Origin: Dehalococcoidia bacterium
Lineage (GTDB): Bacteria > Chloroflexota > Dehalococcoidia > GIF9 > UBA5620
Length of the DNA: 6,473 nucleotides
Assembly: GCA_016783225.1 (NCBI GenBank)
Contig: JADHWZ010000119.1
Coordinates: 1-6,473, forward strand
Direction: 5' to 3'
The first letter of the stretch is position 1, and the number at the start of each line of letters is the position of its first letter. Below the pieces are notes generated by a model. That model had not been told where the DNA came from. It worked only from the letters and a program-made list of their open reading frames with translations, and did no database searches. Both the position numbers and the translations under genes were made by a program. Positions 1 to 5,261 of this stretch are shown one piece after another.

Positions 1-8
1 AGCAGCCT

Positions 9-1316
9 CTAAGTCCCCTGTGTTATCACCAGAACGTAGATCTCCTTGTGCGCTTTGTCTTTCCCTCCAGGACCGGAAACCTCCAGGGAGACCAGGTATC
101 CCCCTCCTTCGCTGTAAACGTGAGATGGGTTCATTTGCACGCTCGTGTTTCCATCGCCGAAATCCCAGGAGTAAGTGGTGATATCGCCGGTAGACAGGCT
201 AGTGAAGCAAATGGTTTCCTCTTCCACACTTACGCTGAAGTTGGCCTGTGGGGCTGCTAGGTCGTCGCTTCTGGCTACCGCCCAGTCCTTTATTTCTATC
301 TTGCCCGGCCCTTCAGTTTGCTTAAGCTCGAATTCGCCCAACTCGCCCCCGGTGATGTCTCCATCCTCATTGACCGTCACCGTGAGCTCGGCCACATACT
401 TCGTTTCTGTGTCATCCTCCAGTTCATAAGCGCCGACTACCTTATCTTGTGTTTCTGTAAAGACATTTTGACCTTCGACGTAACCCTTCACCTCTACATC
501 CGCCTTACCGCCATCATCCTTGCCATAGAGGACGACATAGTATGTTTTCTCCCCTTCTTCCTCAGGGACCGGAACTACCATGAACTGGGGCTCTGCCTGT
601 GCGCCGGTGGTGGTTGCCCGGGGGATTTGATTGACCACCACACCTGGTGGCAACACTCCGGCACTTCTTTCCTGAGGCCAGTCGACAACCAGTGCCCAGG
701 CAGGACCCTCGATGGTGACCTCCAGCCTGTTCTTCGGCGGAGGGACGGGCTCCGGATCTTCCGGTGCTTGACCCATCTCGATTAAACTTTGCATAAAGGC
801 CTCTATTATTTGTGTTACCCCTTGGGCAGTAACCACTATAGTTCCTTCAAAGCAAGCCGCTATGGTATCGCCGATCCGTTCCACCACGGTCTCTACGAGG
901 GTGCCCCGCACTACCGCCCCCGCTGAGGGAGTTTCCAACTCAAAGTCAGTGAGGGGGCCGACCAGTTTCTTTATGCCACTCCAGGTCCTGCCTACCTCTT
1001 GCCATACCGTTATAGCGGTGTCGGTCAGCTCCTTGATAGAGATCTCGGTGTTTGGCTCGAGTTCCACCGTACTCCCATCTTCGAAGGTAACCAGAGCCCA
1101 GGAATCATTCCCGGTCCTAACGCTGTCTCCTTCTTCAATGATGACTGTTCCAGTGATCTTTTCCTCAGATAGATAAACCTGGTCTCCAGATAGAACAGTG
1201 AGAGTACTGGCTCCAGCCAAGGCCGGCTCTGGAGGCGATACCCTTTCCTTGACAACCAGGCCTATCACAGCAAGCAGCAAGACTGCTACTCCTATTAGGA
1301 TCACCTTCTTTACCAT
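9..1316 (-). CDS. Membrane-anchored FecR-domain protein with C-terminal PKD domain
   Basis: Complete 435-residue protein. Residues 4-22 form one hydrophobic segment after MVKK, with no lipobox Cys, so it is an uncleaved anchor or signal peptide with the rest outside the membrane. Residues ~60-163 match the FecR pattern: EEGDSVRTG, then VTFEDGSTVELEPNTEISI, then the TPSAGAVVRGT stretch and FEGTIVVTAQG. A Pro/Glu-rich linker (~184-196) leads to an unrecognised beta-rich middle (~197-345). Residues ~356-428 form a PKD domain with the hallmark YSWDFGDGN and the following NPSHVYSEGG. The start is supported by AGGAGG (complement of 1322-1327) 5 nt before ATG. Classical FecR is an anti-sigma/TonB signalling protein, but no sigma factor or receptor lies nearby. 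FecR plus PKD suggests a surface or wall-associated sensor or structural protein rather than iron-dicitrate signalling. The domain calls are firm; the role is unknown. Confidence 0.85.
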   Translation of the reverse strand: MVKKVILIGVAVLLLAVIGLVVKERVSPPEPALAGASTLTVLSGDQVYLSEEKITGTVIIEEGDSVRTGNDSWALVTFEDGSTVELEPNTEISIKELTDTAITVWQEVGRTWSGIKKLVGPLTDFELETPSAGAVVRGTLVETVVERIGDTIAACFEGTIVVTAQGVTQIIEAFMQSLIEMGQAPEDPEPVPPPKNRLEVTIEGPAWALVVDWPQERSAGVLPPGVVVNQIPRATTTGAQAEPQFMVVPVPEEEGEKTYYVVLYGKDDGGKADVEVKGYVEGQNVFTETQDKVVGAYELEDDTETKYVAELTVTVNEDGDITGGELGEFELKQTEGPGKIEIKDWAVARSDDLAAPQANFSVSVEEETICFTSLSTGDITTYSWDFGDGNTSVQMNPSHVYSEGGGYLVSLEVSGPGGKDKAHKEIYVLVITQGT

Positions 1317-1442
1317 AATGCCCTCCTGCCAGGCTATTTCAAGGGTTTCTCATACTGTACAGCATGGCCCCTGTTTTTGCCCCCCAAACGGTAACAGGAT
1401 CTTACCCGAAAAGCTCCCCCTCCACTTCCAAAACGGCGCTCT

Positions 1443-1472
1443 TTGAGAACGAAATATAGGCTATGTTAAACT
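1443..1472 (+). promoter_or_regulatory. Candidate promoter for the GalT-like gene
   Basis: TTGAGA (1443-1448, 5 of 6 to the -35 consensus) is followed after 18 nt by TAAACT (1467-1472, 4 of 6 to the -10 consensus). Initiation near 1479 would leave a leader of about 30 nt. The hexamers are seen; their function is inferred. No good Shine-Dalgarno lies close to the ATG at 1508; the only G-rich stretch (1475-1481) is more than 25 nt away. Confidence 0.3.
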
Positions 1473-1507
1473 AGGTAGGGGTAGTTGTCAACAGTCCGGT
1501 TTACACC

Positions 1508-2545
1508 ATGGAATTTCCCAAAGTTGTCATAACCTCGGAGTTGCTCGGGCCGCCGCTCTTTGAGCCGGACGTCCACGCTGTAGAGTACAGGGAGGATCCT
1601 CTGACACGCGTGCCTTGCCGCATAAATGTTAGAAGGGCGAAAAGACACAGGGAGAGCGCTGCCAAATTTGATGTGAGCGAAATAGCCGGTAATCCGCAGG
1701 ACTGTCCCTTCTGCCTTCAGAATGTTGAACAGGGTACGCCTTTGTTCCCAGCAGGCCTTTGCCCCGAGGGCAGGATTAAGAGGGGCGAGTGCTATCTATT
1801 TCCCAATCTTTTTCCCCTGGCTGAGTATCATGCTGCCGCAACATTAACGTCCAGGCATTTTCTGGACCTGGACCAATTTCAGATCGAGATGATAATTGAC
1901 AATATGATAGCAACCAGACAATATCTGGCGGCGGTCTACCACCGGAACAAAGAAGCCAGATACCCAATATACTTATGGAACCATCTAGCGCCTAGTGCAG
2001 CCAGTATGATTCATCCCCACACCCAGATACTGGTGGATAGAAGACCTACCCCATACCAGCAAAGTCTTCTGGAGAGTAGCCGGGAGTACTTTGGCAAAAC
2101 GGGAAGTAGTTTCTGGCAGGACATAGTTGAGGAAGAGAAAAGGAGAGGGGAAAGGTATATAGGGGAGAAGGATTCTGTAGCTGTTGTTGCTAGCTATGCG
2201 CCTCAAGGCAATCGAGAAATACAGGTCATATTCAGAGAAACAAGTAACTTGGTGGAGTTGAGTGAGCCAGAGATAGCTGACTTTGCCTGTTGCCTTGTCA
2301 AGTTGCTGCGCGGGTACAACCAAATGGGTGTTAACTCCTTTAACCTGTCTACCTTCTCGGCACCTCTGGGGGAAAGATTGGATTACTACTCTTTGCATGC
2401 TAAACTCATCTCGAGACCGGTATTGCAGCCCTTTTATCGCAACGACACCGGTATTCTGGAAAGATTCCATCATGAAGCTGACATCGAGGTGGAACCGGAG
2501 GGCGTTGCGGAGACAATGAGAGTCTTCTTTGAAGACAAGGTGTAA
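1508..2545 (+). CDS. GalT-like nucleotidyltransferase (galactose-1-phosphate uridylyltransferase family, HIT fold)
   Basis: 345 residues, close to the ~330-350 typical of GalT. C66-P-F-C69 matches the first half of the GalT zinc site, H117 (SRHF) fits the third ligand, and H169-P-H171-T-Q173 is the active-site motif. By analogy with E. coli GalT (HPHGQ), H169 would bind zinc, H171 would be the nucleophile that carries the NMP, and Q173 would contact the intermediate. The GalT Gly between His and Gln is Thr here. RINVRRAKR (39-47) and FPNLFPLAEYH (98-108) are also typical of GalT relatives. The predicted reaction is transfer of a nucleoside monophosphate between a nucleotide sugar and a sugar-1-phosphate in the cytoplasm. 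The family also includes ADP-glucose phosphorylase-type enzymes, and no galK or galE is adjacent, so the substrate is open. ATG 1508 has no convincing Shine-Dalgarno, but no other in-frame start exists before the upstream stop at 1472-1474. Confidence 0.85.
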   Translation: MEFPKVVITSELLGPPLFEPDVHAVEYREDPLTRVPCRINVRRAKRHRESAAKFDVSEIAGNPQDCPFCLQNVEQGTPLFPAGLCPEGRIKRGECYLFPNLFPLAEYHAAATLTSRHFLDLDQFQIEMIIDNMIATRQYLAAVYHRNKEARYPIYLWNHLAPSAASMIHPHTQILVDRRPTPYQQSLLESSREYFGKTGSSFWQDIVEEEKRRGERYIGEKDSVAVVASYAPQGNREIQVIFRETSNLVELSEPEIADFACCLVKLLRGYNQMGVNSFNLSTFSAPLGERLDYYSLHAKLISRPVLQPFYRNDTGILERFHHEADIEVEPEGVAETMRVFFEDKV

Positions 2546-2649
2546 GTGTACCAGCCGGACTGAACCGGTGCATGTCTTTGAACATGTTGAGATGGTTCCC
2601 CAGGGGTCATGAATTTGAGGAGGGGTCCCCAACAGAGGGGTCTTAGCCG
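2546..2649 (+). promoter_or_regulatory. Repeat-containing leader upstream of the small membrane protein
   Basis: This 104-bp gap has three exact AGGGGTC copies (2602-2608, 2621-2627, 2636-2642) and a 5-bp inverted repeat CATGT/ACATG (2571-2575/2582-2586). A 9-bp TTGAACATG (2578-2586) recurs exactly at the next gene's start (2650-2658). A 20-codon ORF (ATG 2584, TAG 2644-2646) ends 3 nt before that start. There is no T-tract and so no clear terminator after the GalT-like gene; read-through into the small genes is possible. The regulatory meaning is inference. Confidence 0.25.
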
Positions 2650-2925
2650 TTGAACATGAGGGTATATCGAATAGGCTTTGGGAGAAATCTACGAAGAACG
2701 AGGCGTGAACGTGTGCTTGGATGGCTAATTTGGCCTGCGGCCATATTAGCCATCCCTGTGATCCTTGTTCTTGCCGTGCTTCTGGTGACGTTTTTGTTGG
2801 TTCTTTCCCTGCCCATTCTCTTTAGACTCTGGAGAGCCTTTAGGCGATTGAGAAAGGCCAGCAAAGACGAAGTTGAAGTCATTGAAGCTGAGTACTGGGT
2901 CAGGGGCGAAGACGACAAAAGATAG
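2650..2925 (+). CDS. Small membrane protein of unknown function
   Basis: 91 residues from TTG 2650, or 89 from ATG 2656. AGAGGGG (2634-2640) sits 9 nt before the TTG but 15 nt before the ATG, so the TTG is slightly preferred. The N-terminus is strongly basic (RNLRRTRRER, ~12-21). A long hydrophobic stretch at ~23-59 with prolines at about 29, 36 and 55 could be one long helix or a re-entrant or two-helix hairpin. A basic stripe (FRLWRAFRRLRKASK) comes next, then an acidic tail (DEVEVIEAEYW...GEDDK). The basic segments predict both ends near the cytoplasmic face, if it is a hairpin. I recognise no family. It lies 68 nt upstream of the His-helix/CooT pair on the same strand, so co-transcription is likely. 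A membrane partner for that pair is possible but is not shown by any motif. Confidence 0.65.
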   Translation: MNMRVYRIGFGRNLRRTRRERVLGWLIWPAAILAIPVILVLAVLLVTFLLVLSLPILFRLWRAFRRLRKASKDEVEVIEAEYWVRGEDDKR

Positions 2926-2980
2926 TCGACCACATAAAGCTATGAATGTAGGGAATGAAGTCTGCGGTGGTCTCTATATT

Positions 2981-2988
2981 GGAGGAGG
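2981..2988 (+). promoter_or_regulatory. Shine-Dalgarno that sets the start at 2994
   Basis: GGAGGAGG lies 5 nt before ATG 2994, a near-perfect ribosome binding site. The in-frame ATG at 2955 has only GTAGGG directly against it, with almost no spacing. The internal ATG is therefore the better start, and it removes 13 poorly structured residues. Confidence 0.75.
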
Positions 2989-2993
2989 CTTAC

Positions 2994-3203
2994 ATGGATG
3001 ATGAAAGAGAGAGGCTTAGGATCCTGTTGAGTCACTGGGTGGAACATAATGATGGGCACGCTAAGGAATTCAGGGAGTGGGCGCAGAAAGCCGGGAAGTT
3101 GGGGCAAACTATGGTTTGTGAAGATATAGTGCAGGCAGCTCGACAGATGGAGAAGGCGAATGGATTCTTGCTTGCAGCCTTGGGAAGGCTAAAGGAGGGA
3201 TAA
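2994..3203 (+). CDS. Small helical His-motif protein paired with CooT
   Basis: 69 residues from ATG 2994, chosen for the GGAGGAGG 5 nt upstream; a longer reading from 2955 would give 82. The sequence is almost entirely helix-forming. It has a striking H14-W-x2-EH18-ND-x-H22-xxEF segment, where three His spaced by four would line one helix face, plus Cys42 (MVCED) and an amphipathic C-terminal helix (QAARQMEKANGFLLAALGRL). There is no signal peptide or membrane segment, so it is cytoplasmic. Its TAA abuts the ATG of the CooT gene, whose Shine-Dalgarno lies inside this gene's last codons, so the two proteins are translationally coupled. A His face next to a nickel protein suggests metal binding, perhaps a functional counterpart of the His-rich CooJ chaperone. 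That is inference; there is no CooJ similarity beyond the His content. The gene itself is well supported. Confidence 0.75.
   Translation: MDDERERLRILLSHWVEHNDGHAKEFREWAQKAGKLGQTMVCEDIVQAARQMEKANGFLLAALGRLKEG
3191..3199 (+). promoter_or_regulatory. Shine-Dalgarno of cooT inside the upstream gene
   Basis: AAAGGAGGG lies in the last codons of the His-motif gene, with the AGGAGG core 5 nt before ATG 3204. Together with the TAAATG junction this predicts coupled translation. Confidence 0.8.
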
Positions 3204-3395
3204 ATGTGTCTGGCGAAGGCGTTTTTGAAGGTGAGTGGTGAAAGGGAACTTGTTCTCGAAGACGTGGCGTTCATAGAGATCGACAACAAGACTTTGCGCT
3301 TGTCGACAATCTTTGGCGAGCAAAAGGAGATACAGGGGGTCATCAAGGAAGTCAATTTCGAGAATTCGAGCGTCATTCTTGAAAGACCAAGCTGA
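3204..3395 (+). CDS. cooT: CooT-family nickel-binding protein
   Basis: 63 residues, the usual CooT size. It starts with the family signature Met-Cys (MCLAKAFL). Cys2 is the nickel ligand established for Rhodospirillum rubrum CooT. The remainder is the expected small beta-rich fold: SGERELVLEDVAFIEID, then LRLSTIFGEQKEIQG, where family members typically have a T-LFGE-like stretch, ending VNFENSSVILER. CooT acts in the cytoplasm and was described in the cooCTJ group that supports nickel loading of carbon monoxide dehydrogenase. Stand-alone CooT genes occur widely in anaerobes with other nickel enzymes. No CODH gene is in this window, so the client is unknown. It is the last gene of the plus-strand series, coupled to the His-motif gene. 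Confidence is high for the family and lower for the partner. Confidence 0.9.
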   Translation: MCLAKAFLKVSGERELVLEDVAFIEIDNKTLRLSTIFGEQKEIQGVIKEVNFENSSVILERPS

Positions 3396-3644
3396 CCAGC
3401 CTGGGAAACGAGTTGCGTTTGGAGCCTAGTTGTTACCCTTGAAAGAGACCTCGGGTAGAGAACACAACTTTGATGCTGCCCCGAGGCACTTAGGTATTCT
3501 CGGCCGTTGTGTCTCCTGCGGTAGTTGACCATTCCCGGTTTGCGACTTGGAGGCAAAAACGTATTGCGTCAAACGAAACTGTTACCAAGGTGTCGGCTGT
3601 TCCCAGGTCTGGGTTGCCACATCTTGGCGGAGGACGCCTGCTGA

Positions 3645-3953
3645 CTAGGAGGTTCGTGCTTTACTCTGTCTGACTCTCCGCTTCCAACCCAAAGCCACCA
3701 GCAGATCCCCAACAGGAATCTCCTGCTTGGCCTCATGACGCAGAGAAAGACCGGGGTTCACCCTATATACGTTCTTTCTCCCCTTCTTTCTCCGAGTGAT
3801 ATAGCCCTCGGCATCGAGATCAGCAATGATCCTACGCACCGCACGCTCGGTGACTCCAACCTCCGCGGCGATCTCCGTCGCCGTACTGCTGGGATGCATA
3901 ATGATGCGACTTAGCACCAGGCCATGGTTAGTAATGAATGTCCAGTTTGGCAT
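3645..3953 (-). CDS. Winged helix-turn-helix transcriptional regulator (MarR-like)
   Basis: 102 residues. Residues 4-20 form the lead-in helix (WTFITNHGLVLSRIIMH). Residues 24-45 form the HTH (ATEIAAEVGVTERAVRRIIADL, with recognition helix around TERAVRRIIADL). Residues 50-64 form the basic wing (GYITRRKKGRKNVYR). A short tail (LSLRHEAKQEIPVGDLLVAL) and a basic C-terminus (KRRVRQSKAR) follow. There is no ligand-binding domain, so it is a bare DNA-binding protein of a type often annotated as MarR-like or generic wHTH in Chloroflexota and Actinobacteria. GGAGGGAGG (complement of 3965-3973) is 11 nt before the ATG, slightly far but strong. It diverges from the receiver protein gene, so regulation of the shared spacer, including itself, is plausible. 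The palindromes there are candidate sites. Confidence 0.85.
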   Translation of the reverse strand: MPNWTFITNHGLVLSRIIMHPSSTATEIAAEVGVTERAVRRIIADLDAEGYITRRKKGRKNVYRVNPGLSLRHEAKQEIPVGDLLVALGWKRRVRQSKARTS

Positions 3954-3981
3954 AGTCTGAGATGCCTCCCTCCGCTATATC

Positions 3982-4010
3982 TTGACAAGCCCAAGTTTTG
4001 GTGCTAATGT
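3982..4010 (+). promoter_or_regulatory. Candidate promoter toward the receiver gene, with extended -10
   Basis: TTGACA (3982-3987) is a perfect -35 hexamer. After 17 nt comes TAATGT (4005-4010), a weak -10 rescued by TG one nucleotide upstream (4002-4003), an extended -10 pattern. Initiation would fall inside the palindrome TTTCAGTGAAA (4010-4020), so a protein bound there could block it. The match is seen; the function is inferred. Confidence 0.45.
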
Positions 4011-4020
4011 TTCAGTGAAA
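4010..4020. promoter_or_regulatory. Palindrome TTTCA-G-TGAAA, candidate operator
   Basis: Perfect 11-bp inverted repeat with a one-base centre, located between the divergent wHTH and receiver genes and overlapping the predicted transcription start. Its size and position suit a winged-helix dimer site. Other short palindromes in the same spacer are ATCATGAT (4040-4047) and TGTGCACA (4065-4072). Confidence 0.3.
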
Positions 4021-4051
4021 GTTGTGCCATGCTTTCTATATCATGATTAGC

Positions 4052-4079
4052 TTATCAGCCCTGATGTGCACAATATAAC
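4052..4079 (+). promoter_or_regulatory. Second candidate promoter toward the receiver gene
   Basis: TTATCA (4052-4057, 4 of 6) and TATAAC (4074-4079, 5 of 6) are separated by 16 nt, giving a leader of about 48 nt. The spacer region carries the palindrome TGTGCACA (4065-4072). It is weaker at -35 and better at -10 than the upstream candidate. Confidence 0.3.
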
Positions 4080-4133
4080 ATAGGCCTCGAGTAATTGCAA
4101 GTGCTGACAAGTGAAGGGAGAAAGGTTAGCATA

Positions 4134-4538
4134 ATGGAAAGACAGAGACTTCTCGTCATAGGCGACGACGCTGTTCTGATCCGTTTGCTGGAACGCAATC
4201 TCGGCGCGAGAGGGTATGAAATAGTCAGTGTATGCCTGAGTGATCCAGACCTCGAGGCAGAGGTAGACAGCGGATTCCCCTTCGTTGCGGTTTTGGACAT
4301 CACGATGCTATCGATGTATGGAATTGGTCTGTGCCTGCACCTCCGACGGCGCTACGAGATACCGACCATTCTGCTGAGCACCTGGGGAGCGGGGGAGGAC
4401 CGGGTGAGGGGCCTAGGCCTGACCTCCGATGATTGCGTGACTACCCCGTCTGATGGCACAGAGTTGACTGCGTTGATTGAAGAGGCGTTTAAGCCGAGTC
4501 GGGCTTCCAGAGATCAATCGTGGGGTATCGCATCATGA
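4134..4538 (+). CDS. Stand-alone response-regulator receiver protein, degenerate active site
   Basis: 134 residues from ATG 4134, supported by GGGAGAAAGG ending 8 nt upstream. An in-frame TTG at 4095 would add 13 residues without a good site. One receiver domain (~5-119) fills the protein: first strand RLLVIG, acidic pair D11-D12, phospho-acceptor D55 (VAVLDITML), and S82/T83 after strand 4 (TILLST). At the conserved Lys position the usual K-P is T104-P105 (CVTTPSDGTEL), so the Lys that contacts the phosphoryl group is missing. The usual Pro after the loop (D-x-x-x-P) is Leu-Ser here. There is no output domain, only a short tail (SRASRDQSWGIAS). No histidine kinase is adjacent. It may be an atypical receiver working by protein contact rather than phosphorylation. 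It diverges from the wHTH regulator. The family call is firm; the signalling role is open. Confidence 0.85.
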   Translation: MERQRLLVIGDDAVLIRLLERNLGARGYEIVSVCLSDPDLEAEVDSGFPFVAVLDITMLSMYGIGLCLHLRRRYEIPTILLSTWGAGEDRVRGLGLTSDDCVTTPSDGTELTALIEEAFKPSRASRDQSWGIAS

Positions 4539-4627
4539 CGAGGGCCACCAGACGTAGAAGCAAGCGAACTGGAAGACAAAGCCGGATGGTACCTTCCAAA
4601 TCAAAACAGGCTAATATTGACAAGTAG
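4535..4627 (+). CDS. Possible very basic 30-residue peptide overlapping the receiver stop
   Basis: ATG 4535 overlaps the receiver gene's TGA as ATGA, the classic arrangement for translational re-initiation. The ORF ends at TAG 4625-4627. The product begins MTRATRRRSKRTGRQSR and has about ten Arg/Lys in its first 17 residues, then a Ser/Lys/Gln tail. I recognise no family. Such an overlap can arise by chance, and Arg-rich short ORFs are common in out-of-frame DNA, so it is only a candidate. If real it would be made in ratio with the receiver protein and could bind nucleic acid. Confidence 0.25.
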   Translation: MTRATRRRSKRTGRQSRMVPSKSKQANIDK

Positions 4628-4881
4628 TGCGCAGTGGGCAAGAGGATTGGTTCGATGACAAGGGCTGCCTGGAGGCGCCCTTCTCCTTTTAGGTTCAACG
4701 AGAAGGGAGATGCTCAAAGTAGGCGAAACGGAGCGCTCAGGCTCAGACCGTGGCCTCTGGGCATAGGCTGCCGTGGCGAGATGCACAGCAAGGCTTCCAT
4801 CGCTAAGCACGTGGCCAACCGAGAGGACTTAATGGTGTTGGCCATGACTCCTGCTCGACCAGGAGAAAGGGGGTTCGCAAA
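4628..4881 (+). other. Poorly coding stretch with three inverted repeats
   Basis: No gene here is well supported. An ORF from ATG 4655 to 4918 (87 codons, AAGAGG 9 nt upstream) has an Arg/Trp/Pro-rich product without domain features and overlaps the coiled-coil gene by 37 nt, so I treat it as doubtful. Inverted repeats seen: CCCTTCTC/GAGAAGGG (4678-4685/4700-4707, 14-nt loop); CGTGGCCAAC/GTTGGCCATG (4810-4819/4837-4846, one G-T pair, 17-nt loop); CTCCTG/CAGGAG (4848-4853/4860-4865, 6-nt loop). The last holds part of the purine-rich leader of the next gene. None has a T-tract, so simple terminators are unlikely. Confidence 0.35.
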
Positions 4882-5118
4882 ATGTACATGGTTCGCAAGA
4901 GCACCTATCACAAATTGATGCAGAAGTATGAGCAGGCCACCCGCGACCTCTCAAAGCTCTACGAGGAGAACGAGGAACTGAGAGAACGAATGGAAGAGTG
5001 GCGCAAGGAGATAGCCATGCATAAGCGTCAGTCTGAGACGGCTCTGCCAGAGAAGCTGGCTAACTCGCCGAGAGTAGAGCCGACAGGTCCCAAGCGAAGC
5101 AATCAAGCCAGAAGGTAG
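4882..5118 (+). CDS. Small coiled-coil protein of unknown function
   Basis: 78 residues. AAAGGGGG (4866-4873) is 8 nt before ATG 4882; ATG 4888 is a less well-spaced alternative. Residues ~7-50 are a charged amphipathic helix with a heptad-like pattern (YHKLMQKYEQATRDLSKLYEENEELRERMEEW), a likely dimeric coiled coil. Residues ~54-78 are a Pro/Ser/basic disordered tail (PEKLANSPRVEPTGPKRSNQARR). There is no membrane segment or signal peptide. I recognise no family. The clean helix and good ribosome site make it more credible than the ORFs just upstream. It could be an adaptor or DNA-associated small protein; its position after the receiver gene permits, but does not show, a link. Confidence 0.6.
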   Translation: MYMVRKSTYHKLMQKYEQATRDLSKLYEENEELRERMEEWRKEIAMHKRQSETALPEKLANSPRVEPTGPKRSNQARR

Positions 5119-5201
5119 AGAACCGTGGTCTAGAGCGTTCCCACTCTGACTTCAGTTGCCAAGACATGAAGAGGACGGCCCGGCAGGAATTCTAATGAAA
5201 T

Positions 5202-5246
5202 TATAATGTTAGACCTATTGACAAGGAGTCTGTTTCGACGTAAGGT
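5202..5246 (+). promoter_or_regulatory. Promoter-like elements upstream of kamA
   Basis: TATAAT (5202-5207) is a perfect -10 hexamer but has no recognisable -35 at 16-18 nt. TTGACA (5218-5223) is a perfect -35 hexamer but the best -10 at 17 nt is only TAAGGT (5241-5246); TATAAA (5246-5251) is 22 nt away. The AT-rich block is the most likely place for kamA transcription to start, though neither pairing is ideal. Confidence 0.35.
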
Positions 5247-5261
5247 ATAAAACTGGTTAAG

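Noticed and set aside
318..785. 155-codon plus-strand ORF inside the FecR/PKD gene
   Set aside because: It overlaps a gene with firm FecR and PKD domains in another frame, and its product shows no domain pattern.
1390..1406. GGTAA-N7-TTACC inverted repeat in the FecR/GalT-like spacer
   Set aside because: Only five pairs, not placed against a convincing promoter. Chance occurrence cannot be excluded.
1985..2632. 215-codon ORF on the minus strand
   Set aside because: It lies antisense to the GalT-like gene, which has clear motifs throughout. The product has no recognisable domain and no ribosome site argument.
3449..3486. CCTCGGG/CCCGAGG inverted repeat after cooT as a terminator
   Set aside because: Seven pairs with a 24-nt loop and no T-tract on either side. 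It is too weak for an intrinsic terminator, though it may still end transcription by other means.
3032..3556. 174-codon ORF on the minus strand across the His-motif gene and cooT
   Set aside because: Ser/Thr/Cys-rich composition is typical of an antisense shadow, and both overlapped genes are well supported on the plus strand.
3602..3613. CCCAG-GT-CTGGG palindrome downstream of the wHTH gene
   Set aside because: A two-base loop cannot form a normal hairpin and there is no T-tract. No evidence that it is a terminator or binding site.
4617..4622. TTGACA in the poorly coding stretch as a promoter
   Set aside because: No -10-like hexamer lies 16-18 nt downstream (AAGAGG at 17 nt).
4655..4918. 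87-codon plus-strand ORF before the coiled-coil gene
   Set aside because: Arg/Trp/Pro-rich product without structure, overlapping the better supported gene at 4882 by 37 nt. It is mentioned in the features only as doubtful.
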